64,000 nt of DNA, from assembly GCA_017466825.1 (NCBI GenBank), contig JAFTTJ010000018.1, forward strand, positions 22,513 to 86,512, read 5' to 3'. The translations under genes and the position numbers were made by a program. Every line of letters starts with the position of its first letter. The first letter of the stretch is position 1. The notes beneath the pieces are model-generated. The model had not been told where the DNA came from. It did no database searches and saw nothing but the letters and a program-made list of their open reading frames with translations. The stretch comes from Clostridia bacterium (GTDB taxonomy: Bacteria; Bacillota; Clostridia; Christensenellales; Borkfalkiaceae). This document shows positions 32,381-41,845 of this stretch, one piece after another.

Positions 32381-33961
32381 ATGTTACAGGTAAATGGTGT
32401 AAGCCTGCAATTTGGCAGTAGAAAACTTTTTGAAGACGTGAACGTTAAGTTTACCAAAGGTAATTGCTACGGGATTATCGGCGCAAACGGCGCGGGTAAG
32501 TCCACGTTTTTAAAGATTTTATCGGGCGATTTAGAACCGCAAAAAGGCGAAGTAACCTTGGATAAAAACGAGAGAATGTCCGTTCTTCGTCAAGACCAAA
32601 ACGCTTTTGACGACGAAACCGTTCTTCGCACGGTTATGCTCGGACACAAAAAACTCGTCGATATAATGGACGAAAAGGACGCCCTTTACGCAAAGGAAGA
32701 CTTTACGGATGAAGACGGCATAAAGGCGGCGGAACTCGAAAGTGAGTTTGCCGAACTCGGCGGATGGGACGCAGAGAGCGAAGCCGAAAAACTTTTACAA
32801 GCCCTTGATATTCCCACCGAGCATTATTACGTTACCATGGGCGAACTCGACGGTAAGGAAAAGGTTAAAATTTTGCTTGCGCAGGCTCTTTTCGGCAACC
32901 CCGACGTCCTTCTTTTAGACGAGCCTACCAACAACCTTGACTTAAAGACTACCGAGTGGCTCGAAGACTTTTTGATGGACTACGCGAATACTATAATAAT
33001 AGTATCCCACAACAGATATTTCTTGAATAAGGTTTGCACTTACATTTGCGACGTAGATTTTGGCAAGATTAACCTTTATTTCGGCAACTACGATTTTTGG
33101 TACAGAACTAGTCAACTTCTTGCTCGCCAACTCAAAGAGCAAAACAAAAAGGCTGAGCAAAGGGCAAAGGAACTCAAAGAGTTTATCGCGCGTTTCTCGG
33201 CTAACGCTTCAAAGTCAAAGCAAGCCACCGCAAGAAAGAAGGAACTTGAAAATCTTACCATAAACGACATAAAAGTTTCTTCAAGGAAATATCCTTATAT
33301 CAACTTTAAATACGATAGAGAAATCGGTAACGATATACTTTTCGTTGAAAACCTTACGAAGGAAGGCTATTTTGAAAACCTTTCCTTTACCGTAGGCAGA
33401 GATGAAAAGATTGGTATCGTTGGCAAAAACAGTAGGGCAATCACCATGCTTTACGATATTTTAATGGGCAAGGAAACGGCGGACGGCGGTTACTACAAAT
33501 GGGGTAAGACGATTACGGCAACCTACCTTCCCCAAAACAACGATGAATTTTTCGTCGGTTGCGACTTGTCGCTTGTCGACTGGCTTTCAAGATTTTCATA
33601 CGATCATTACGAAGAGTTCGTAAGGGGTTGGCTTGGAAGAATGCTTTTCTCGGGTGAAGAAGCCCTTAAAAAAGCGTCGGTTATTTCAGGTGGTGAAAAG
33701 GTTAGATGTATGCTTGCCAAAATGATGCTCGAAGGCGGTAACTTTATGGTGCTCGACGAGCCTACCAACCACTTAGACCTTGAATCTATCACCGCCCTTA
33801 ACGACGGACTCGTAAACTTTAAAGGTTGTATGCTTTTGACCAGTAACGACCGAGAACTTATGAACACCGTCTGCAACCGTATTATTGAAATCGACAACGT
33901 AAAAGTATACGACAGACCTGTTGATTACGACACTTATCTTGCGGAAACGGTTAAAAAATAA
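32381..33961 (+). CDS. ABC-F family ATPase, 526 aa
   Basis: Two ABC domains are in one chain without membrane helices. The first has GANGAGKSTFL (Walker A), a divergent signature region (MGELDGKEKVKILLAQAL), LLLDEPTNNLDLKTTEWLEDFL and IIVSHNRYFL. The second has a degenerate Walker A (IVGKNSRAITMLYD), SGGEKVRCMLAKMMLEGG and VLDEPTNHLDLESITAL. The interdomain linker is rich in Lys/Glu (QLKEQNKKAEQRAKELKEF), as in ribosome-binding ABC-F proteins. The weak second Walker A is unusual. It is likely a translation factor of the EttA/YbiT type. Start ATG 32381 has TAGGAG; an upstream in-frame ATG at 32351 lacks a site. Confidence 0.87.
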   Translation: MLQVNGVSLQFGSRKLFEDVNVKFTKGNCYGIIGANGAGKSTFLKILSGDLEPQKGEVTLDKNERMSVLRQDQNAFDDETVLRTVMLGHKKLVDIMDEKDALYAKEDFTDEDGIKAAELESEFAELGGWDAESEAEKLLQALDIPTEHYYVTMGELDGKEKVKILLAQALFGNPDVLLLDEPTNNLDLKTTEWLEDFLMDYANTIIIVSHNRYFLNKVCTYICDVDFGKINLYFGNYDFWYRTSQLLARQLKEQNKKAEQRAKELKEFIARFSANASKSKQATARKKELENLTINDIKVSSRKYPYINFKYDREIGNDILFVENLTKEGYFENLSFTVGRDEKIGIVGKNSRAITMLYDILMGKETADGGYYKWGKTITATYLPQNNDEFFVGCDLSLVDWLSRFSYDHYEEFVRGWLGRMLFSGEEALKKASVISGGEKVRCMLAKMMLEGGNFMVLDEPTNHLDLESITALNDGLVNFKGCMLLTSNDRELMNTVCNRIIEIDNVKVYDRPVDYDTYLAETVKK

Positions 33962-33963
33962 TC

Positions 33964-33979
33964 GGCTATAAGTCGATTA
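33964..33979 (+). repeat. dispersed 16-mer, copy 1
   Basis: GGCTATAAGTCGATTA, three bases after the ABC-F stop. One of five copies in this window, here and at 35052, 41456, 56164 and 57506. Confidence 0.6.
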
Positions 33980-34031
33980 TCGTCCGTTTTTGCAGTTAAA
34001 CACCAAACTTTAATCGAAAGGAGTTAGATTT

Positions 34032-35048
34032 ATGAAAACAATATTAGTTACCGGTGGCGCAGGTTATATCGGCACGCATACTTCAATCGAACTAATTGAA
34101 GCAGGCTACGATATCGTAGTGGTTGACAACTTGTCAAACAGTAAATACGAAGCCGTAAAAAGAGTTGAAAGTATCGTTGGTAGAGAAATTGCTTTTTACA
34201 AAGCCGACGTTTGCGATAAAGACGCAATGCGTAAAATTTTCAGCGCGCATAAAATAGACGCCGTAATAAATTTTGCAGGCTATAAGGCGGTTGGCGAATC
34301 GGTTTATAAGCCCCTTGAATATTACGAAAATAACATTTACGGCATGCTCGCTCTTTTAGACGTTATGAGAGAATTTGGCGTTAAAAATTTAGCGTTCTCG
34401 TCTTCGGCTACCGTTTACGGCAATCCGCATACCGTACCCATCACCGAAGAGTTCCCCCTTTCGACTACCAACCCTTACGGTAGCACCAAACTCTTTATCG
34501 AATATATTTTAAAAGATTTAGCAAAGGCGGATAAAGACTTCAATATCGCTATTCTTCGTTATTTTAACCCCGTGGGCGCGCACCCGTGCGGACTTATCGG
34601 CGAAGATCCCAACGGTATTCCCAACAATCTTTGTCCCTACATTACCAAAGTTGCCGCAGGCAAACTTGAAAGGGTAAACGTTTTTGGCAACGATTACGAC
34701 ACCCCCGACGGTACGGGCGTTAGAGATTTTATACACGTAGTCGACCTTGCCAAAGGTCACGTACTTGCTGTAAACAAACTTTTAACAGGCTCGGGGCTAT
34801 TTATAGTAAACCTTGGCACGGGCAGGGGTTATAGCGTACTCGAAATGATAACGGCGTTTTCAAAAGCGCTCGGCAAAGATATTCCATACGTCGTTGCGCC
34901 GCGTCGCCCCGGCGATATCGCAACTTGCTACGCAGACCCGTCTTTGGCGGAAAAACTCATTGGCTTTAAAGCGACAAAAACTCTCGACGACATGTGTCGC
35001 GACGCTTTAAATTGGCAGATGAAAAACCCCAACGGTTACGAAGAATAA
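34032..35048 (+). CDS. galE: UDP-glucose 4-epimerase, 338 aa
   Basis: An extended SDR enzyme: NAD-binding GGAGYIGTHTSIELIEAGY, SSSATVYGNP with the catalytic Ser/Thr, then the YxxxK dyad in NPYGSTKLFIEYIL, and ILRYFNPVGAHPCGLIGEDPNGIPNNLCPYITKVA, the characteristic GalE stretch. It interconverts UDP-glucose and UDP-galactose for Leloir and cell-surface sugar metabolism. Length is typical. AAAGGAG site nine bases before ATG. It stands alone between the ABC-F gene and a ComF-type gene, each side marked by the dispersed 16-mer. Confidence 0.93.
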   Translation: MKTILVTGGAGYIGTHTSIELIEAGYDIVVVDNLSNSKYEAVKRVESIVGREIAFYKADVCDKDAMRKIFSAHKIDAVINFAGYKAVGESVYKPLEYYENNIYGMLALLDVMREFGVKNLAFSSSATVYGNPHTVPITEEFPLSTTNPYGSTKLFIEYILKDLAKADKDFNIAILRYFNPVGAHPCGLIGEDPNGIPNNLCPYITKVAAGKLERVNVFGNDYDTPDGTGVRDFIHVVDLAKGHVLAVNKLLTGSGLFIVNLGTGRGYSVLEMITAFSKALGKDIPYVVAPRRPGDIATCYADPSLAEKLIGFKATKTLDDMCRDALNWQMKNPNGYEE

Positions 35049-35051
35049 TAG

Positions 35052-35067
35052 GCTATAAGTCGATTAA
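35052..35067 (+). repeat. dispersed 16-mer, copy 2
   Basis: GGCTATAAGTCGATTA, identical to copy 1 and again three bases after a stop codon (galE). Confidence 0.6.
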
Positions 35068-35086
35068 CGGTATATTTACGAGTACA

Positions 35087-35115
35087 AAACGGGGCAAAAG
35101 CGCCCCGTTTTTTAA
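35087..35115 (+). terminator. terminator of galE
   Basis: AAAACGGGGC / GCGCCCCGTTTT-type stem with AAAA loop and T tract. Confidence 0.8.
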
Positions 35116-35147
35116 TTGATAAAACCCCACGTGGACGGAAAAAATTT

Positions 35148-35918
35148 ATGGGACTATTAGAAGATTTAAAAAGTATATTTTATTCTCGCAAACTCACTTG
35201 CTCCGTTTGCCGAAGAGAAAACTTTTCGGATAGGACTGTTTGCGACGAGTGTTTTGCAACTTTGCCCTTTAACGGCGAGTCTATTTGCGGTCATTGCGGA
35301 CGGGCTACGCCATACCCTGCGGAGTATTGCGACTACTGTAAAAATAAAGAGAGTTTTATTGACCTTGCCCGTAGCGTTTACGACTACGAACAGCCGATTA
35401 AAGGACTTATACATAGGTTTAAGTACGACGGAGAGAAATATCTTGCTGAAGAATTTGCTCTTGAAATGAACAAGATTTTCACTAAGTCAATGGGCTTTGT
35501 CGACTGCGTGGCGTTCGTTCCTTCGACGGATAAAAAGTTAAAGGAAAGGGGATATAATCAAAGTAGGGTTTTAGCCGAAGAATTTTCAAAACTTACTGAA
35601 ATTCCACTAATTGACGCAGTTCAAAAGATAAAGGAAACCGAAAGTCAAGTAGGGCTTTCGGTAAAAGAGCGAAAGGAAAATTTAAAGGGATGTTTTAAAG
35701 TGGTTGAAAAGGCGGAAGTTAAAGGTAAAACCGTGCTTATAGTCGACGACGTTATGACTACGGGTTCTACCCTTGAAACACTAGCCGAAAAACTCAAAAA
35801 GGCGGGCGCTATCAAAGTGCTTGCGCTGACGGTAGCGTCAGTTTCCTTTAACAAAAATAAGGGTGAAGAGCAAGGTGAAAAAACGCCGAAAACAGAAAAA
35901 ATGAACGAAAATTTGTAA
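35148..35918 (+). CDS. ComF-family phosphoribosyltransferase-like protein, 256 aa
   Basis: The N-terminal zinc ribbon has three CxxC pairs: CSVCRRENF, CDEC and CGHCG ... CDYC. The C-terminal PRTase domain shows VPSTDKKLKERGYNQSRVLAEEFS and the PRPP loop VLIVDDVMTTGSTLETLAEKLKKAG. ComF helps DNA uptake and recombination in competent bacteria, and the family is also found in non-competent ones. The C-terminus has an extra Lys/Glu-rich tail. ATG 35148 with a weak GGACGGA site. Neither comFA nor other competence genes are beside it. Confidence 0.88.
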   Translation: MGLLEDLKSIFYSRKLTCSVCRRENFSDRTVCDECFATLPFNGESICGHCGRATPYPAEYCDYCKNKESFIDLARSVYDYEQPIKGLIHRFKYDGEKYLAEEFALEMNKIFTKSMGFVDCVAFVPSTDKKLKERGYNQSRVLAEEFSKLTEIPLIDAVQKIKETESQVGLSVKERKENLKGCFKVVEKAEVKGKTVLIVDDVMTTGSTLETLAEKLKKAGAIKVLALTVASVSFNKNKGEEQGEKTPKTEKMNENL

Positions 35919-35987
35919 AACGGGTAAAAAAGTGGGCTAAAAACCGTCAAAATCTAAAGATTTTGCAAAATTATCACACAAAAAGCA

Positions 35988-36016
35988 TTGTAAAAATTTC
36001 AAACATATAGTAAAAT
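35988..36016 (+). promoter_or_regulatory. secA promoter
   Basis: TTGTAA (35988-35993), 17-bp spacer, TAAAAT (36011-36016); the predicted start lies about 115 bp before the ATG. Confidence 0.55.
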
Positions 36017-36137
36017 ATATTAGTAATTATTAAAATGGCAGTAAGTTGCCAAAATTTAAAGCGGACGAGCTTTGGCAAAACCAAAACTTACCGCAAAACA
36101 AAAAAAAGGCGCGACCGCGCCAAACGGAGTGTTTTTA

Positions 36138-38849
36138 ATGGGACTTATCAAATGGCTTCTCAGCATGGATTCCAGAAACAGTTTAAAACGTATTAAAGCG
36201 CAAGCGGAAAAGATCATGGCTCTTTCGCCTAAGTACGAGCAGATGAGCGACGCTGAACTCAAAGAACAAACCCAAATTTTAAAGGGTAGATTGGCAAACG
36301 GCGAAACTTTAGACGGCATCTTAATCGACGCTTTCGCAGTCGTTAGAGAAGCGGCTTACAGAGTACTTAATATGCGCCACTATCTCGTTCAACTTATGGG
36401 TGGTATTTGCGTACACCAAGGCCGTGTTGCAGAACTTAAAACGGGTGAAGGTAAAACCCTTATGGCTACCTTGCCCGCATATCTTAACGCCCTTTCAGGC
36501 AAAGGCGTACACTTAGTTACCGTAAACGATTACCTTGCTAAGCGTGACGCCGAGTGGATGGGAAAAATCTATAGATTTTTAGGTCTTACCGTAGGCGTAA
36601 ACGTACACGAACTCACCGACGATCAAAAGCGCGACGCGTACAACTGCGACATAACTTACGGTACTAATAACGAGTTTGGTTTCGACTACCTTCGCGATAA
36701 CCTTAAAAAGAGAATGAAGGACATGGTGCAAAGAGGACTTAACTTTGCAATCGTCGACGAAGTTGACTCGATTTTAATAGACGAAGCGAGAACCCCCCTT
36801 ATCATTTCGGGTAGGGGCGCTAAGTCGTCAACCCTTTATCTTGACTGTAACAGATTCGTCAAGACCTTAAAAAGGGATGAAGACTACGTCGTTGACGAAA
36901 AGGATAGGACGGTTCAAATTACCGAAAACGGTTCTGAAAAGGCTGAAAAGTTCTTTGGTATCGAAAGTCTTTCGGACGTTGAACACGCAGACCTTAACCA
37001 CCACATCCAACAAGCCCTTAAAGCGCATTTTATATTCAAAAGGGACACCAACTATCTAGTTAGCGACGGCGAAATCGTTATCGTAGACGAATTTACCGGC
37101 CGTTTGATGATTGGTAGAAGATATTCCGAAGGCTTGCACCAAGCAATCGAAGCCAAGGAAAACGTTACGGTCAGAAATGAAAACAAGACTCACGCTACCA
37201 TTACCTTCCAAAACTATTTCCGTCTTTACGCCAAACTCTCGGGTATGACGGGTACTGCTAAAACTGAAGAAGAAGAATTTAAGACTATCTACGGGCTTGA
37301 CGTTTTGGAAATTCCCACCAATAAACCCGTACAAAGAGTCGACCTTCCCGACGTTATTTTCTCGACCGAAGCGGGCAAACTTAAAGCAATCATCAAAGAA
37401 ATTATTGAAAAACACGCTTTAGGTCAACCTATTCTCGTCGGTACGGTTACCGTTGAAAAGTCTGAAGAAATTTCAAGATGGCTCATTAAAAACAAGATTA
37501 AACACAACATATTAAACGCTAAAAACCACAAGCGTGAAGCGGAAATTATCGCCCAAGCAGGTAAAAAAGGCGCTGTTACTATCGCTACCAACATGGCAGG
37601 TCGTGGTACGGACATTTTGCTCGGCGGTAACCCCGAATATCTTGCAAAGCAAGACCTTAGAAACGAAGGCGTTAGCGAAATGCTTATCGACCTTGCTACG
37701 TCCTACGCTCAAGACGTTTCGGACGAAGTAAAGGAAATTCGCGCGAGATATCAAGAATATTTTAAAGAACATTCCGAAGTTACCGAAAAGGAAAAAGCCG
37801 AAGTTATCCAACTCGGCGGTCTTCACATTATCGGTACTGAAAGGCACGAGTCAAGGCGTATCGACAACCAACTTCGCGGTCGTAGCGGACGTCAAGGCGA
37901 CCCCGGCTCGTCACTTTTCTATATTTCGCTTGAAGACGACCTTGCCCGCAGATTCGGCGGTGAAAGACTTCAAGGCATTTACAATATGTTCAAGATGAAC
38001 GAAGACGACGCTTTGCAGTCAAAAATGCTTTCAAGGTCAATCGAAAACGCGCAAAGGACTATTGAAGGCAAAAACTTCGGTATAAGAAAGCACATAATTC
38101 AATACGACGACGTTATGAACACTCAACGTAAAATTATGTACGAAGAAAGAATGAAAGTTTTAAGGGGCGACAACGTTCACCAAGACGTTTTAAACCTTAT
38201 TCCCGACTACGTAACCGAAATTATTGACGAAAACGTAAATGCAAGCGACGAGCCGTCTTCTTGGGATAAAGAAAAACTCAACAAAGCCCTTGAAATCAAG
38301 GCTCTTCCCCCCGAAACCAACTTTATAACCGACGAAATTTTAGAAAAATGGGATTACGGTTTTATCGTTAAAAAGACTATTGAAAAGGTTATCGAGTGCT
38401 ACGAAGCCAAGATAAAGGCTATTGAAGACGACAACGAAGGCAGACCGGAAAACGAACAAATCGATTTTAGCGATTTTGAAAGATTTATCTTCTTGCAAGT
38501 AGTTGACAAAAAGTGGATTGACCATATCGACGCAATGGATAAATTAAAGCGCGGTATTTCTCTTCGCGGTTACGCCAACGAAGATCCCATCAACGCTTAC
38601 AAAAAGGAAGGTCTTGCAATGTTTGAAGAAATGACGGCAAGCATTCAAGACGAAGTTACTTTATTGCTCTTAAAGTCGGAAATTAAACGTAAAGAAAAAG
38701 TTGAAGAAAAACAAGAAGATTTAGTAGCGTCCGGCGGTAGTTTAGACAACTCTTCTCGCGGACCTATCGTCAAAACCGGCGTCGTCGGAAGAAACGAACC
38801 TTGTCCTTGTGGGTCGGGGAAGAAGTATAAGCATTGTTGCGGTCGTTAA
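36138..38849 (+). CDS. secA: preprotein translocase ATPase SecA, 903 aa
   Basis: A full SecA: VAELKTGEGKTLMATLPAYLNAL (Walker A), the nearby DEVDSILIDEARTPLIISG (Walker B, DEAD-like), SGMTGTAKTEEEEF, TNMAGRGTDILLGG, QLRGRSGRQGDPGSS, and the C-terminal zinc ligands CPCGSGKKYKHCC. It drives Sec-dependent export at the membrane. ATG 36138 (GGAG at 36126) gives the usual start MGLIKWLLSMDSRNSLKRIK; a TTG at 36072 would add 22 basic residues and is less likely. It precedes prfB by 457 bp, a synteny common in Bacillota. Confidence 0.97.
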   Translation: MGLIKWLLSMDSRNSLKRIKAQAEKIMALSPKYEQMSDAELKEQTQILKGRLANGETLDGILIDAFAVVREAAYRVLNMRHYLVQLMGGICVHQGRVAELKTGEGKTLMATLPAYLNALSGKGVHLVTVNDYLAKRDAEWMGKIYRFLGLTVGVNVHELTDDQKRDAYNCDITYGTNNEFGFDYLRDNLKKRMKDMVQRGLNFAIVDEVDSILIDEARTPLIISGRGAKSSTLYLDCNRFVKTLKRDEDYVVDEKDRTVQITENGSEKAEKFFGIESLSDVEHADLNHHIQQALKAHFIFKRDTNYLVSDGEIVIVDEFTGRLMIGRRYSEGLHQAIEAKENVTVRNENKTHATITFQNYFRLYAKLSGMTGTAKTEEEEFKTIYGLDVLEIPTNKPVQRVDLPDVIFSTEAGKLKAIIKEIIEKHALGQPILVGTVTVEKSEEISRWLIKNKIKHNILNAKNHKREAEIIAQAGKKGAVTIATNMAGRGTDILLGGNPEYLAKQDLRNEGVSEMLIDLATSYAQDVSDEVKEIRARYQEYFKEHSEVTEKEKAEVIQLGGLHIIGTERHESRRIDNQLRGRSGRQGDPGSSLFYISLEDDLARRFGGERLQGIYNMFKMNEDDALQSKMLSRSIENAQRTIEGKNFGIRKHIIQYDDVMNTQRKIMYEERMKVLRGDNVHQDVLNLIPDYVTEIIDENVNASDEPSSWDKEKLNKALEIKALPPETNFITDEILEKWDYGFIVKKTIEKVIECYEAKIKAIEDDNEGRPENEQIDFSDFERFIFLQVVDKKWIDHIDAMDKLKRGISLRGYANEDPINAYKKEGLAMFEEMTASIQDEVTLLLLKSEIKRKEKVEEKQEDLVASGGSLDNSSRGPIVKTGVVGRNEPCPCGSGKKYKHCCGR

Positions 38850-38858
38850 AAAATTTTT

Positions 38859-39148
38859 TTTAAAGCCTTATATACTTCGCCCCGCGTCGTTTACTGCAAG
38901 TGCTTGCCGACTGGGATGACCAACAAGGTCTATCCCATCCGTCAACCCCTTGCGAGCCTAGCGGTGCTCGTATCTAAGCCTTTAAACGAGTTTAAAGCCT
39001 TACATACTTCGCAAAAGTGCGTTACTGTGTCGCCTTCAAAACCTTGGTGACCAAAAAGGTCTACCAAGTCTTTTCAGGCTCACGAGCCTTGGCTAACTCG
39101 CATCTAAGCCTTTAAACGAGTTTAAAGCCTTATATACTTCGCAAAAGT
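38859..39148 (+). repeat. two and a half copies of a structured ~130-bp repeat after secA
   Basis: TTTAAAGCCTTA starts copies at 38859, 38991 and 39121 (third truncated; second has one difference, TTTAAAGCCTTACATAC). The boundary holds the perfect hairpin CTTTAAA-CGAG-TTTAAAG. Each full copy has a hairpin with conserved inner GACC/GGTC and A-rich loop but a different outer stem: TGGGAT/ATCCCA in copy 1 and CTTGGT/ACCAAG in copy 2. A second small hairpin follows (CGAGC/GCTCG; GGCT/AGCC). The covarying stems point to a selected structure, perhaps an RNA. Confidence 0.6.
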
Positions 39149-39306
39149 TCGTTTACAAATCCTTGTAAAAAAACAAAAACGAGTTTTTCGTTGCAAAACA
39201 AAAAATAGCGGACTGTCAAAAACAAAAAGGAAAAATGCCAATTCAAAAAAGCGCAGTCCCTTTAACCGCCCCAAAAGGGCAAAATAAATTTTTAAGGAGA
39301 ACGATT

Positions 39307-40405
39307 ATGGTAAGATATGACGTTTACGAAGAAAAAGTTAGGGGACTTTACAAGACTTTAGAAGAGGCAGGATACTCTCTTTGACGTCGACAATCTCCGC
39401 ATAAAATTAAAAGATTTAGAAGCCGAACTTGAAAAACCCGAAGTTTGGTCGGATATTAAAAAATCGGCGCAAATCGGTCGTGAAGCGCAGTCTGTTCGCA
39501 ACAAACTCGAAGTTTACGACAAGGCTATGTCTGCGGTTTCGGACGCCGAAGTTATGATTCAACTTGCCCAAGAAGAGAACGACGAGAGCATTTTGGAAGA
39601 AGTCGACAGGGATTTAACCCTTGCCGAAAAAGAGATTGAAGAAATCCGTCTTCGTACCCTTCTTCGCGGCAAGTACGATTCTTGCGACGCAATCTTAACC
39701 CTTCACGCTGGCGCAGGCGGAACTGAAGCGTGCGACTGGACGGAAATGCTTTACAGAATGTACATTTGCTACGCTGAAAAGCACGGGTTTAAACTCACCG
39801 AGTTCGACAGGCTCGACGGCGACGGCGCAGGGCTTAAATCGGTTTGTTTTAAACTTGAAGGTGATAACGTTTACGGTTATCTCAAAGCCGAAAAAGGCAT
39901 ACACAGACTTGTTAGAATTTCGCCTTTCGACGCCAACGCAAGAAGGCAAACTTCCTTCTCGTCGGTTGACGTTATGCCCGATATTCAAGAAGACGGCGAT
40001 ATAGAAATCCGCCCCGAAGACCTTAAAGTGGACACTTACCGTTCAAGTGGCGCAGGCGGACAACACGTCAACAAAACCGAATCAGCAATAAGAATTACGC
40101 ATATCCCCACGGGTATTATCGTCGCTTGCCAAAACGAGCGTAGCCAAATTCAAAACCGTGAGCAAGCAATGAGAATGCTTCGTTCAAAACTCTTGGAAAA
40201 GAGAGAAGAAGAGCGTTTGGCGGAAGCGAGCGAAATTAAGGGCGAAATTAAAAAAATCGAGTGGGGCAGTCAAATAAGGAGTTACGTTTTCTGCCCGTAC
40301 ACTATGGTTAAAGACCACAGAACGGGTAGCGAAACGGGTAACGTCGACGCCGTTATGGACGGTGAAATCGACCAATTTATCATTGATTATCTCAAAAAGA
40401 GTTGA
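39307..40405 (+). CDS. prfB: peptide chain release factor 2, with programmed +1 frameshift
   Basis: Frame 1 runs from ATG 39307 (AAGGAGA site) for 25 codons, ending in TCT-CTT and TGA at 39382-39384. The next base pair set is C, giving the canonical CTT-TGA-C slip site. The +1 frame then continues from 39383 (DVDNLRIKLKDLEAELEKPE) to 40405. Downstream are the GGQ loop STYRSSGAGGQHVNKTESAIRITH and, before it, the stop-codon recognition region including IHRLVRISPFDANARRQTS. RF2 reads TGA, so a shortage of RF2 favours the frameshift and raises its own synthesis. A near-SD purine stretch (AGGCAGGA) sits about 10 bases before the slip site. tsaD follows two bases after the stop. Confidence 0.97.
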
Positions 40406-40407
40406 TT

Positions 40408-41451
40408 ATGTACGCCGAAAAAATTAAAGATTATACAATAAAAAAAGACGCCGTTATCTTAGCAATAGAATCTTCTTGCGACGAAACGGCGGCTTCGGTT
40501 ATAAAGGGCGGAAGAAAAATTCTTTCGTCCGAAATTATGAGTTCGTGTTTAGAACACGTGCGCTTTGGCGGAGTCGTGCCCGAAATTGCTTCAAGGGCGC
40601 ATACTACTGCCATTTCGCTCGTAGTTGAAAAGGCCATAAAAAGCGCGAATATCACGCTAAGCGATATCGACGCCGTTGCCGTAACCTACGGTTCGGGGCT
40701 TTTGGGCGCGTTGCTAGTCGGCGTTAGTTACGCCAAAACGCTTGCCTATTCGCTCGGCGTTCCGCTTATCCCCGTCAGCCACATAAGGGGGCATCTTTCG
40801 GCGGCGTATCTTGAAAACGAAGACTTAAAACCCCCGTTTATAAGTTTGCTTGCAAGCGGTGGACACACGGCGATTATCGTAGTAAAAGATTACGACGATT
40901 ACCAAATTTTGGGCGGTACTTTAGACGACGCCGTAGGCGAAGCCTTTGATAAAGTAGCAAGGGTTTTAGGGCTTTCCTATCCGGGCGGACCAAACGTTGA
41001 AAACCTTGCCAGACAAGGCGCAAACGCCGTCAAATTGCCCAAAATGTTAAAGGGCGAAGGCGGTTACAATTTTTCATATAGCGGGCTAAAAACGGCGGTT
41101 ATCAACTACGTTCACGGCAAAGACCAAAAGGGCGAAGTCGTAAATAAAGCCGACGTCGCTCACTCTTTCCAATGCTCGGCGTTAGATATTTTGATTGAAA
41201 AGACCATTCTAGCGACTAAGGAATACGGCGTTTCTACGGTTACCGCAGGCGGTGGAGTCGTCGCAAACGGCTATTTAAGAGAAAACCTTACCTGCGCTTG
41301 TCAAAAGGCAGGGGTAAAACTCGTACTTCCGCCAAAATGGCTTTGTACGGACAACGCCGCAATGATTGGCGCGGAAGGTTATATCCAGTACCAAAAAGGC
41401 AACTTCGCCGATTTAAGTTTAAACGCAGTTGCAAGGATAAATTTCAAATAA
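40408..41451 (+). CDS. tsaD: tRNA N6-threonylcarbamoyladenosine synthase catalytic subunit TsaD
   Basis: The protein has the Kae1/TsaD hallmarks: ESSCDETAASVIKGG, metal ligands HIRGHLSAAYL (HxxxH), GGHTAIIVVKDYDDYQILGGTLDDAVGEAFDKVAR, and GGVVANGYLRENL with DNAAMIGAEGY. It makes the t6A37 modification of ANN-decoding tRNAs with TsaB, TsaC and TsaE, which are not in this window. The start is ATG 40408, two bases after prfB; a TTG six bases earlier overlaps its stop and is less likely. Coupled translation with prfB is plausible. Length 347 is typical. Confidence 0.95.
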   Translation: MYAEKIKDYTIKKDAVILAIESSCDETAASVIKGGRKILSSEIMSSCLEHVRFGGVVPEIASRAHTTAISLVVEKAIKSANITLSDIDAVAVTYGSGLLGALLVGVSYAKTLAYSLGVPLIPVSHIRGHLSAAYLENEDLKPPFISLLASGGHTAIIVVKDYDDYQILGGTLDDAVGEAFDKVARVLGLSYPGGPNVENLARQGANAVKLPKMLKGEGGYNFSYSGLKTAVINYVHGKDQKGEVVNKADVAHSFQCSALDILIEKTILATKEYGVSTVTAGGGVVANGYLRENLTCACQKAGVKLVLPPKWLCTDNAAMIGAEGYIQYQKGNFADLSLNAVARINFK

Positions 41452-41455
41452 GCCT

Positions 41456-41471
41456 GCCTATAAGTCGATTA
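41456..41471 (+). repeat. dispersed 16-mer, copy 3
   Basis: GCCTATAAGTCGATTA, four bases after the tsaD stop, in the short space before the convergent DUF1294 gene. Confidence 0.6.
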
Positions 41472-41807
41472 TTTAGGCAAAATATCTATAAAAGTGTGGT
41501 AAAGCGTACCGCTTAGCACCCAAAAGTCATTGATGTAACCCATAATTATAAAAAACAAATTTACTACTACGATTACGGGCATAAACACCATAATAAAAAG
41601 ACTTTTAGTGCGGAATTTTAAAACGAAAGTTCCAACGTAAATACCGAGCGCGCCCCCCAAAAGGGCGGTTACGAAAAGGTTTCCGTCCCTAATTTTATTG
41701 CAGTCGCCTTCTTCTTCGGCTTTCTTTTGAGAGCGAAGTAGCAAAAAGGAATATACGTTAATTGAAGCGTAATAAACGAAAACGAGTATTTGAATAAGTA
41801 TTAACAT
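41469..41807 (-). CDS. DUF1294-type small membrane protein, 112 aa
   Basis: Four hydrophobic segments and the segment LFVTALLGGALGIYVGTFVLKFRTKS, which resembles the DUF1294 signature (a hydrophobic GG-LG stretch followed by a HK-type basic turn). It is on the strand opposite to its neighbours, convergent with tsaD and divergent from the YgiQ gene with only 38 bp between starts. Its stop lies within copy 3 of the dispersed repeat. Function unknown. Confidence 0.7.
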   Translation of the reverse strand: MLILIQILVFVYYASINVYSFLLLRSQKKAEEEGDCNKIRDGNLFVTALLGGALGIYVGTFVLKFRTKSLFIMVFMPVIVVVNLFFIIMGYINDFWVLSGTLYHTFIDILPK

Positions 41808-41845
41808 AGCCCTTTAAGTATGGGCAGAATTAGGAGAAATAAACA

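Noticed and set aside
38859-39148. CRISPR array
   Set aside because: The repeat unit is about 130 bp with only two to three copies, without short regular repeats and spacers; no cas genes are near.
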